From: Alkalimonas sp.
GTDB lineage: Bacteria > Pseudomonadota > Gammaproteobacteria > Enterobacterales > Alteromonadaceae
Length of the DNA: 6,541 nucleotides
Reading direction: 5' to 3'
Assembly (NCBI GenBank): GCA_007117525.1
Contig: SKGJ01000348.1
Coordinates: 1 to 6,541, forward strand
Shown here: positions 1 to 5,330 of the stretch, one piece after another
Layout of the letters: each line of letters opens with the position of its first letter
Position numbering within the stretch: the first letter of the stretch is position 1
Notes under the pieces: generated by a model
What the model was told of the DNA's origin: nothing
Seen by the model: the letters and a program-made list of their open reading frames with translations, nothing else
Databases searched by the model: none
Program-made: the position numbers and the translations under genes

Positions 1-53
1 CGGTGTCGGCCATTTCATTGCTGGCCCGCGATGATCGCAACTGGGACGAATAG
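1..53 (+). CDS. zwf: Glucose-6-phosphate dehydrogenase, C-terminal end only (partial at 5' side)
   Basis: Only the last 16 codons and the stop (TAG, 51-53) are visible; the first complete codon is at 3. The peptide ends VSAISLLARDDRNWDE. This resembles the C-terminus of proteobacterial Zwf, where E. coli ends in a similar run with the pattern SVAMITRDGRSWNE. The enzyme oxidises glucose-6-phosphate to 6-phosphogluconolactone with reduction of NADP+. The identification rests on this short tail plus the position directly upstream of pgl, the usual partner of zwf. The rest of the gene, its promoter and any HexR operator are outside the window, so nothing can be said about catalytic residues. Confidence 0.85.
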   Translation, partial: VSAISLLARDDRNWDE

Positions 54-56
54 GAG
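52..56 (+). promoter_or_regulatory. Ribosome binding site of pgl, overlapping the zwf stop codon
   Basis: AGGAG overlaps the last two bases of the zwf TAG stop and lies 6 nt before ATG at 63. An in-frame TTG at 60 would leave only 3 nt, so this site decides the start in favour of the ATG. The overlap with the stop suggests that ribosomes finishing zwf reinitiate at pgl. Confidence 0.75.
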
Positions 57-62
57 CTTTTG

Positions 63-749
63 ATGCAATTTCACCGTTTTGAACACAGTGCCGCCCTGAA
101 TGCCGACTTTGCCGAGCGCTTGATTGCCATTTTATCCGATGCGGTGGCAGAGCGTGGTCATGCCTTTTTGGCGGTCTCCGGTGGCCGTACGCCGCAGGCC
201 TTGTTTGCTCAACTGGCTAGCACCGAGCTGCCCTGGCACAAAATCACCATTACCCTGGCCGATGATCGCTGGCTACCAGCCGATGCCAAGGACAGCAATG
301 AGCGACTGGTCAAGTCGGTGTTGCTGCAAGACAAGGCCAGTCAGGCCAACTTTATCAGCCTGGTGACGGCGGATGCCAAAGCGGAGCAGGGGGCGGATAC
401 CATTGCGCAGCGCCTGGCAGCGGTGCCTACTTTTGATGCGGTGATACTGGGCATGGGCGAAGATGGCCATACCGCATCGCTGTTTCCTTGCAGCAAAGAA
501 CTGGCCGAAGGGCTTAGCACAACGGCCGATGCGCTGGCTGTGAATCCAACCACAGCGCCTTATCAGCGGATGTCCTTGTCGAAACAGCGGCTGTTGAACA
601 GCCGCCACCTTTTCTTTCATCTGGTCGGTCCCGCTAAATTGCCGGTGCTGAACCAGGCCGTTGCCGGAGATGACGTCATGCAGATGCCAATCCGCGCTTT
701 CTTACAGCAGCCTGGCGTCGATATCCAGGTGATGTTCGCTCCCGAATAG
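63..749 (+). CDS. pgl: 6-phosphogluconolactonase, DevB/NagB-like type
   Basis: This cytoplasmic enzyme hydrolyses 6-phosphogluconolactone, the product of Zwf, to 6-phosphogluconate, which feeds the Entner-Doudoroff and oxidative pentose phosphate routes. The protein has 228 residues, the usual size for the SugarP-isomerase/6PGL family. Visible motifs are the phosphate-binding loop SGGRTP (39-44), DDRWLP (67-72) followed by DSNERL (77-82), the family hallmark GMGEDGHTASLFP (130-142), and the C-terminal APYQRMSL segment (165-172). It is unrelated to the beta-propeller lactonase of E. coli (YbhE). The start is ATG at 63 rather than the adjacent TTG at 60, because AGGAG sits 6 nt before the ATG. 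It begins 9 nt after zwf and ends 9 nt before edd, so it is clearly an internal gene of the operon. Nothing looks truncated or damaged. Confidence 0.95.
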   Translation: MQFHRFEHSAALNADFAERLIAILSDAVAERGHAFLAVSGGRTPQALFAQLASTELPWHKITITLADDRWLPADAKDSNERLVKSVLLQDKASQANFISLVTADAKAEQGADTIAQRLAAVPTFDAVILGMGEDGHTASLFPCSKELAEGLSTTADALAVNPTTAPYQRMSLSKQRLLNSRHLFFHLVGPAKLPVLNQAVAGDDVMQMPIRAFLQQPGVDIQVMFAPE

Positions 750-758
750 AGGTTATTT

Positions 759-2609
759 ATGCATCCTGTCATTCAACGCGTTACCGATCGTATTGCCGCC
801 AGAAGCGAGCACAGCCGGGCTGTTTATCTGCAGCGAATTGAAAAAGCCCGGCTAAAAGGCCCACATCGTGGTTCCTTGTCGTGCGGCAACCTCGCGCATG
901 GTTTTGCCGCTTGTGGCAAGGAAGATAAGGCGGATCTGCGCAGCCTGACCAAAGCCAATATTGGCATTATTTCATCCTACAACGACATGCTCTCGGCGCA
1001 TCAGCCTTACGAACATTATCCGGCTTTAATTAAAACTGCGACGCAGGAAGTTGGCAGTGTCGCCCAGTTTGCCGGCGGCGTCCCTGCGATGTGCGATGGC
1101 GTCACCCAGGGCCAGCCGGGGATGGAGCTCAGTTTGATGAGCCGCGATATTATTGCGATGGCGGCGGCGGTTGGCTTATCCCACAACATGTTTGATGGCG
1201 GCCTGATGCTGGGGATCTGCGACAAGATTGTGCCCGGTTTGTTGATGGCCGCCTTTAGTTTTGGTCATTTGCCCTTTGTCTTTGTTCCGGCCGGGCCAAT
1301 GCCGTCTGGTATCCCAAACAAAGAAAAAGCCCGGGTTCGTCAGTTGTTTGCTGAGGGCAAGGTGGGTAAAGAAGAGCTGCTGGAAGCCGAGTCTGCTTCT
1401 TACCATGCTGCTGGCACCTGTACCTTTTACGGCACCGCCAATTCCAATCAGCTGGTGGTTGAAATGATGGGCCTGCATTTGCCTGGCGCTTCCTTCGTTA
1501 ATCCAGGTACCGCCTTGCGGGATGAGCTTACTAAGGCTGCAGCCCGCCAGGTGACCCGCTTAACGGATCTGGGCACCGATTACCAACCCATCGGCAAGCT
1601 GGTCGATGTGAAATCCATCGTCAATGGCCTGGTCGGGCTGTTGGCGACAGGCGGTTCAACCAATCACACCATGCACCTGATTGCCGTCGCACGTTCGGCC
1701 GGTTATCTGGTGAATTGGGATGATTTTGCTGAACTGTCCAGTGCCACACCACTGATCACCCGGATTTACCCCAATGGTCAGGCTGATATCAATCACTTTC
1801 AGCAAGCCGGTGGCATGGCCTACCTGATCCGAACCTTGCTGGATCATGGTTTGCTGCATGAGGATGTGCAAACCGTTGCTGGCTTTGGCTTACGTCGTTA
1901 TACCCAGGTGCCTGAGCTGCACGATGGCAAGCTGGTTTGGGTTGACGGACCTGAGCAATCGCTCGATAGCACAGTAATGACCTCAGTCGATAAACCATTC
2001 AAAAGCCATGGCGGCCTTGAGGTGCTGTCCGGCAACTTGGGCCGGGCTGTGATGAAAACCTCGGCACTGCGCGATGGCACCGAAGTCATTACCGCCCCTG
2101 CGGTGGTGTTCTCCAGCCAGCATCAGCTTGATGCCGCTTTTAAAGCTGGAGAGTTGAATAAAGATTGCGTGGTGGTGGTGCGCTTTCAGGGCCCGAAAGC
2201 CATTGGTATGCCGGAGCTGCACAAGTTAACGCCACCACTGGGGGTGTTGCAAGACCGAGGCTTTAAAGTCGCTCTGGTGACCGATGGCCGGATGTCCGGT
2301 GCTTCTGGCAAGGTTCCTGCAGCCATACATGTCACGCCAGAGGCCGTTGAAGGCGGCCTGCTGGCCAAAGTGCAAGATGGTGACTTGATCAAAGTCGATG
2401 CTGAACAAGGTGTGTTGGAGCTGTTGGTGGATGCGGCTGAGCTGGCAAAACGTCCTCTTGCTGAGGTTGACTTGACCGAGAGCTATGCCGGCATGGGGCG
2501 TGAGCTTTTTAGCGGGTTACGGATGCAGTTGACGGGTGCAGAAGAGGGCGCTTGTGCTCTTTTTGCCAGTGAGCAGCACTTGCAATCAGATGGAGGCGAG
2601 CATGGCTGA
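759..2609 (+). CDS. edd: 6-phosphogluconate dehydratase
   Basis: Edd removes water from 6-phosphogluconate to give 2-keto-3-deoxy-6-phosphogluconate (KDPG), the committed step of the Entner-Doudoroff pathway. It belongs to the IlvD/Edd family of cytoplasmic iron-sulfur dehydratases. The protein has 616 residues; E. coli Edd has about 603. Three cysteines sit in the conserved family contexts expected for [4Fe-4S] binding: C112 in [12 protein letters not shown]154 in ICDKIVPG (the CDKxxPG signature) and C221 in [12 protein letters not shown]. The second family signature, [11 protein letters not shown], is at 506-516. The ATG start has AGAGG at 748-752, 6 nt upstream. The 3' end overlaps the glk start by 8 nt, which suggests translational coupling. 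No frameshift or missing key residue was seen. IlvD is excluded by length and by the Edd-specific N-terminal region ([12 protein letters not shown]), as well as by the operon context. Confidence 0.97.
   Translation: MHPVIQRVTDRIAARSEHSRAVYLQRIEKARLKGPHRGSLSCGNLAHGFAACGKEDKADLRSLTKANIGIISSYNDMLSAHQPYEHYPALIKTATQEVGSVAQFAGGVPAMCDGVTQGQPGMELSLMSRDIIAMAAAVGLSHNMFDGGLMLGICDKIVPGLLMAAFSFGHLPFVFVPAGPMPSGIPNKEKARVRQLFAEGKVGKEELLEAESASYHAAGTCTFYGTANSNQLVVEMMGLHLPGASFVNPGTALRDELTKAAARQVTRLTDLGTDYQPIGKLVDVKSIVNGLVGLLATGGSTNHTMHLIAVARSAGYLVNWDDFAELSSATPLITRIYPNGQADINHFQQAGGMAYLIRTLLDHGLLHEDVQTVAGFGLRRYTQVPELHDGKLVWVDGPEQSLDSTVMTSVDKPFKSHGGLEVLSGNLGRAVMKTSALRDGTEVITAPAVVFSSQHQLDAAFKAGELNKDCVVVVRFQGPKAIGMPELHKLTPPLGVLQDRGFKVALVTDGRMSGASGKVPAAIHVTPEAVEGGLLAKVQDGDLIKVDAEQGVLELLVDAAELAKRPLAEVDLTESYAGMGRELFSGLRMQLTGAEEGACALFASEQHLQSDGGEHG
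2592..2596 (+). promoter_or_regulatory. Ribosome binding site of glk, inside the end of edd
   Basis: GGAGG lies within the last codons of edd, 5 nt before the ATG at 2602. It fixes the glk start. The in-frame GTG at 2536 and ATG at 2590 would add residues not found in the family, and the site overlaps or follows those codons. Confidence 0.8.
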
Positions 2610-3588
2610 AGCTAAGTACGCCATTGTTGCCGATATTGGCGGTACCAATGCCCGCTTTAGTCGGGTCAATCTGCAGGATCTGAGTCTCGATAAGGTGCAG
2701 GTATTTGCTTGCGCTGACTTTGCCAGCCTGGCTGATGCATTGCAGCACTACCGCGAACAGCAACAATTGCAATTGCTTCAGGATGTCGCCATTGCCATCG
2801 CCTGCCCGGTGCAGGGCGATGAGGTCCGGATGACCAACTTTCACTGGCAGTTCTCGATTCAGGCGATGAAACAGCAGTTGCAGCTTTCAACCTTGCTGGT
2901 GATGAATGATTTTACCGCCGTTGCCATGTGCTTGCCGGTGGTGCTGCAGGGGCAATCGGTGCAAATTGGTCAGGGCCAACCGCAACAAGGGCAGCCTATG
3001 GCGGTACTGGGTGCTGGCACCGGCCTGGGAGTCGGTCATTTGCTGCCCCTGACCGGTGGCCTCTATCTGCCATTGCCGGGTGAGGGTGGCCACACCGACT
3101 GGGCTCCTGTGACAGAGCAGGAGTGGGCCATTCATCAGTTTCTGGCCGCTAAATACGGTCATGTCTCACCAGAGCGCTTGTTATCCGGCCCCGGGCTGGA
3201 AGATCTCTATCTGGCCATTGCGGACTATCAGCAGCGTGAGGTGGAGCCTTTATCCGCCGCAGCCATTACCGCAGCGGCTGAACCAGGTGACGATGCAGTG
3301 GCTGTGGCCACGCTGGAGCAGTTCTTTGCCAGCCTTGGCAGCTTAGCCGGCGATCTGGCGTTAACGCTGAGTACTGCTGGTGGCGTCTTTATTGGCGGTG
3401 GCATTGTCCCTCGTCTGTTGCCTTTGCTGGAGCGCAGTGCCTTTCGCAACCGTTTCGAGCAAAAAGGCCGTTTTCAGGCCTTTAACCAGGCGATTCCAAC
3501 CTATGTGATCACGGCCGAGCAACCTGGCCTAACCGGTGCAGCTTTGTATCTGAAGCAAACCATGACTCAACAAACTCAGAGCGACTAA
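2602..3588 (+). CDS. glk: Glucokinase (proteobacterial Glk family, non-ROK)
   Basis: Glk phosphorylates free cytoplasmic glucose with ATP to glucose-6-phosphate, the substrate of Zwf at the head of this operon. The protein has 328 residues; E. coli Glk has 321. Visible motifs in order are the phosphate loop [10 protein letters not shown] (10-19), NDF with the likely catalytic base D103 (102-104), the second phosphate loop GAGTGLG (137-143), the sugar-binding GEGGH (160-164), [12 protein letters not shown] (192-203), and the nucleotide-binding GGGIVPR (265-271). The cysteine-rich zinc motif of ROK-family kinases is absent. The start is ATG 2602, supported by GGAGG 5 nt upstream and by the N-terminus fitting the family. 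It overlaps edd by 8 nt (2602-2609) and ends 5 nt before eda. The context implies that glucose enters by a non-PTS transporter and is phosphorylated inside the cell. Confidence 0.96.
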   Translation: MAEAKYAIVADIGGTNARFSRVNLQDLSLDKVQVFACADFASLADALQHYREQQQLQLLQDVAIAIACPVQGDEVRMTNFHWQFSIQAMKQQLQLSTLLVMNDFTAVAMCLPVVLQGQSVQIGQGQPQQGQPMAVLGAGTGLGVGHLLPLTGGLYLPLPGEGGHTDWAPVTEQEWAIHQFLAAKYGHVSPERLLSGPGLEDLYLAIADYQQREVEPLSAAAITAAAEPGDDAVAVATLEQFFASLGSLAGDLALTLSTAGGVFIGGGIVPRLLPLLERSAFRNRFEQKGRFQAFNQAIPTYVITAEQPGLTGAALYLKQTMTQQTQSD

Positions 3589-3593
3589 CAATT

Positions 3594-4247
3594 ATGGCAT
3601 TTGAAAATTGGCAACTGGATCCAGCTACCTTGTTTGCGCAAGGCCCCGTGGTACCGGTGATCGTGATCAATGATTTGGCAGAAGCGGTTCCGATGGCAAA
3701 AGCACTGGTCGCTGGCGGTTTACGGGTACTGGAAGTCACCTTACGCACCCCGGTTGCGATGGATGCGATTCGGTTATTGAGCCAAGAGGTACCGGACGCT
3801 ATTGTCGGTGCAGGTACCGTGACCTCGTCGGAGCAATTGCAGCAGGTCATCGATGCCGGTGCTCGTTTTGCCATTAGTCCTGGAATGACCCGGGAGCTGT
3901 TGCTGGCTGGACGGGAGTCCACCATTCCGCTGATTCCCGGAATTGCCAGCATCTCCGAGTTGATGGAGGGTCTGGACCTTGGCTACAGTCATTTTAAATT
4001 CTTCCCGGCTGAAGCCGCCGGTGGCGTCAAAACGCTGAAGTCCATTCATGGTCCTTTCTCTGAAGTTCGCTTTTGCCCGACAGGTGGCATTAACGACAAA
4101 AACTTCCTCGAGTATTTGGCATTGCCAAATGTCTGCTGTGTAGGCGGTTCCTGGGTACTGCCAGCGGATGCCATTGCCGCAGGCGACTGGGCAAGAGTCA
4201 CTCAGCTTTGTCAGGATGCGCTGGCACTGGCAGCACAGCGCTCGTAG
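3594..4247 (+). CDS. eda: KDPG aldolase (2-dehydro-3-deoxyphosphogluconate aldolase / KHG aldolase)
   Basis: Eda cleaves KDPG to pyruvate and glyceraldehyde-3-phosphate, ending the Entner-Doudoroff pathway. It is a class I (Schiff-base) aldolase with a TIM-barrel fold; the family is trimeric. The protein has 217 residues; E. coli Eda has 213, and long stretches look alike. Both family signatures are present: [10 protein letters not shown] (42-51) with catalytic E47, and [15 protein letters not shown] (130-144) with the Schiff-base lysine K135. The phosphate-binding region VRFCPTGGI (158-166) and GGSW (184-187) are intact. The start is ATG 3594, 5 nt after the glk stop; the next residues match the family N-terminus. 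No good Shine-Dalgarno precedes it (only AGAG at 3578-3581, 12 nt away), so translation may depend on coupling to glk. It is the last gene before a likely terminator. Confidence 0.97.
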   Translation: MAFENWQLDPATLFAQGPVVPVIVINDLAEAVPMAKALVAGGLRVLEVTLRTPVAMDAIRLLSQEVPDAIVGAGTVTSSEQLQQVIDAGARFAISPGMTRELLLAGRESTIPLIPGIASISELMEGLDLGYSHFKFFPAEAAGGVKTLKSIHGPFSEVRFCPTGGINDKNFLEYLALPNVCCVGGSWVLPADAIAAGDWARVTQLCQDALALAAQRS

Positions 4248-4250
4248 CCC

Positions 4251-4288
4251 GGGGCCTTGCAGGCCCCTCAAGCCCAATTTTTTATTTT
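4251..4288 (+). terminator. Probable Rho-independent terminator of the ED operon
   Basis: Just after the eda stop, GGGGCCT (4251-4257) and AGGCCCC (4261-4267) form a perfect 7-bp stem around TGC. A T tract follows at 4278-4283, then A, then TTTT (4285-4288). The T tract is 10 nt from this stem, which is far. A competing fold pairs GGGC-C-TTG (4252-4259, one bulged C) with CAAGCCC (4269-4275) and leaves only 2 nt before the T tract, the normal terminator geometry. Either way this is the best termination signal in the window. Confidence 0.65.
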
Positions 4289-4306
4289 CAACCCAGCTCG
4301 AATTTT

Positions 4307-4333
4307 CACGGACCCGCTCTCGCCGGGTCTGTG
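4307..4333 (+). repeat. Inverted repeat / second hairpin in the eda-HDOD intergenic region
   Basis: CACGGACCCG (4307-4316) pairs with CGGGTCTGTG (4324-4333) over 10 bp, with one G-U wobble in RNA and a 7-nt loop CTCTCGC. The following sequence is only moderately T-rich. It could be a backup terminator for read-through from eda or a protein-binding dyad. It lies upstream of the candidate promoter of the next gene, so it would not be in that gene's mRNA if the promoter call is right. Confidence 0.55.
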
Positions 4334-4357
4334 CTAATCTGTTATTCTTCAAGTCAT

Positions 4358-4387
4358 TTCATCACTTTCCTGTCAGAAGACTATACT
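4358..4387 (+). promoter_or_regulatory. Candidate promoter of the HDOD gene, sigma-S-like -10
   Basis: TATACT at 4382-4387 matches the TATAAT consensus at five of six positions and is preceded by C, giving CTATACT, the -10 form preferred by RpoS. A poor -35 candidate, TTCATC (4358-4363), is 18 nt upstream and matches TTGACA at three positions. A weak -35 is compatible with RpoS use. Transcription would start near 4394, about 30 nt before the start codon. This rests on pattern matching only. Confidence 0.45.
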
Positions 4388-4424
4388 GAATAGCAGCTGG
4401 CCAACCAAAGCAGAGACTTGTTTG

Positions 4425-5270
4425 ATGAACGCACTACAATACGCTGAAAATGTGACCGAGGTATTTGTTTTCCCAGATGCTTATTTGCGGGTCAAGCAAC
4501 TGCTGGAGTCTGAGCGGGCCGACATGGATGAGGTGGCCGAGGTGATTCAGTTGGACCCTTCGCTTGCCAGCAAAATTTTAAAGCTGGCCAACAGTGCCAT
4601 TTACAACTTACCGAAAAAAATCGATACCATCAGCAAAGCGCTGGTAGTGCTGGGTGGTGAGACCATCTACAATCTGGTGATCAGCTCTGCCGTTATCAGT
4701 GTGACTGAGCAAGTGCAAAACCCGGGCATCGACATGGACCGTTTCTGGGAGCAGAGTGTTCATACGGCGTTAATTTCCAGAGCCCTTGGCAACAAAGTCG
4801 CGCCGCGGCAAAGTGAACAGCTGTACGTGTCCGGCTTGCTGCACAATATTGGCGAGTTGGCGCTGTGCCAGCAAGATCCGGAACTGGCCAAAGCCTGCGC
4901 CGGGTACAGCCGGGAAGAAAAACCCTGGCAGTGCCAACGTCGGGTGCTTGGCTTTACCTACGCCGAACTCAGCGCTGCCTTGCTGCGCCTGTGGCAGCTG
5001 CCGCCCAGCATCATTGAACCCATTGCTTTGCAGCATCAACCCGACAAACACTTGCGCCAACCTGCCGTCTTGTTGCTGAACATTTCTTCTCGCCTGGCGC
5101 TTAGCAATGTGCAGCCTGACTTGTACAAGCAAGCCAACCTGTTGGACCCCTTTATTCTTGAGGTGCTAGGAATCATACAGCCAGACTTGCGCGCAGCCCT
5201 GGATTTCTGCAATAGTGAAGCACTCTATCTTCTTTCTGTGTTAAACCCCAAGGCCGGCATGTTGTATTAA
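4425..5270 (+). CDS. HDOD-domain protein, degenerate HD type; function unknown
   Basis: This 281-residue protein consists almost entirely of one HDOD domain (HD-related output domain, PF08668-like). The N-terminal half has the typical pattern: FPDAYLRVKQLL (16-27), then IQLDPSLASKILKLANSAIY (41-60) and ISKALVVLGG (69-78). The HD region reads GLLHNIGEL (137-145), so the metal-binding Asp of the HD pair is Asn (H140-N141). Later positions that are often His are Tyr (Y179) and Gln (HQ, 204-205). I infer no phosphodiesterase activity. HDOD proteins usually act in signalling or regulation through protein contacts. No GGDEF, EAL, receiver, membrane or signal segment is present; it is cytoplasmic. 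The start is ATG 4425, preceded by AGAGA (4412-4416) at 8 nt; the adjacent TTG 4422 is less likely. It is separated from eda by 177 nt with a terminator and its own candidate promoter, so it is probably not part of the ED operon. Confidence 0.9.
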   Translation: MNALQYAENVTEVFVFPDAYLRVKQLLESERADMDEVAEVIQLDPSLASKILKLANSAIYNLPKKIDTISKALVVLGGETIYNLVISSAVISVTEQVQNPGIDMDRFWEQSVHTALISRALGNKVAPRQSEQLYVSGLLHNIGELALCQQDPELAKACAGYSREEKPWQCQRRVLGFTYAELSAALLRLWQLPPSIIEPIALQHQPDKHLRQPAVLLLNISSRLALSNVQPDLYKQANLLDPFILEVLGIIQPDLRAALDFCNSEALYLLSVLNPKAGMLY

Positions 5271-5330
5271 GTGATTGCAGGCGCTGGTTTACAGTGGACA
5301 GTGACAACTTACCTTAACAAGGAATTACTT
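5271..5330 (+). promoter_or_regulatory. Short leader of the DUF885 gene: RBS and weak promoter candidate
   Basis: The 60 nt between the HDOD stop and the next start contain AAGGAA (5319-5324), a good Shine-Dalgarno 6 nt before ATG 5331. TTTACA (5288-5293) matches the -35 consensus at five of six positions, but the sequence 16 nt further on (TACCTT, 5310-5315) is a poor -10. ACAGTG occurs twice, at 5291-5296 and 5298-5303. No terminator is visible after the HDOD gene, so co-transcription is possible. Confidence 0.4.

Larger units (their letters stand above)
1..4247 (+). other. Entner-Doudoroff operon zwf-pgl-edd-glk-eda
   Basis: Five same-strand genes with gaps of 9, 9, -8 and 5 nt end at a likely terminator at 4251-4288. 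I infer a single transcript. Its products carry out every step from intracellular glucose to pyruvate plus glyceraldehyde-3-phosphate. In related gammaproteobacteria this gene group is usually controlled by the KDPG-responsive repressor HexR from an operator upstream of zwf; that region is not in the window. I saw no similar AT-rich palindrome between the genes shown. Neither gnd nor a sugar transporter is present in the visible part. Confidence 0.85.

Noticed and set aside
2536..2601. N-terminal extension of glk from GTG 2536 or ATG 2590
   Set aside because: Glk family proteins begin shortly before the ADIGGTN loop, and GGAGG is correctly placed only for ATG 2602.
3509..3952. A 147-codon minus-strand open frame over the glk-eda junction
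   Set aside because: It overlaps two certain genes and has a low-complexity Ser/Thr/Ala-rich composition typical of antisense frames, with no recognisable family.
3774..4352. A 192-codon open frame on the minus strand across eda
   Set aside because: It is antisense to eda, which has full family signatures. The peptide has no recognisable domain and its start would lie in the hairpin/promoter region. It looks like a shadow frame.
4208..4393. Small + strand open frame running from the eda end into the intergenic region
   Set aside because: It has no ribosome binding site, overlaps eda, spans both hairpins and resembles no known protein.
4293..4400. CCAGCT (4293-4298) and AGCTGG (4395-4400) as a long-range stem or attachment repeat
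   Set aside because: Only 6 bp, about 100 nt apart, with no other sign of a mobile element or structured RNA.
4248..4424. HexR-type operator near the HDOD gene
   Set aside because: No AT-rich palindrome resembling the known HexR site (TGTAATTTAATTACA-like) is visible; the dyads here are GC-rich.
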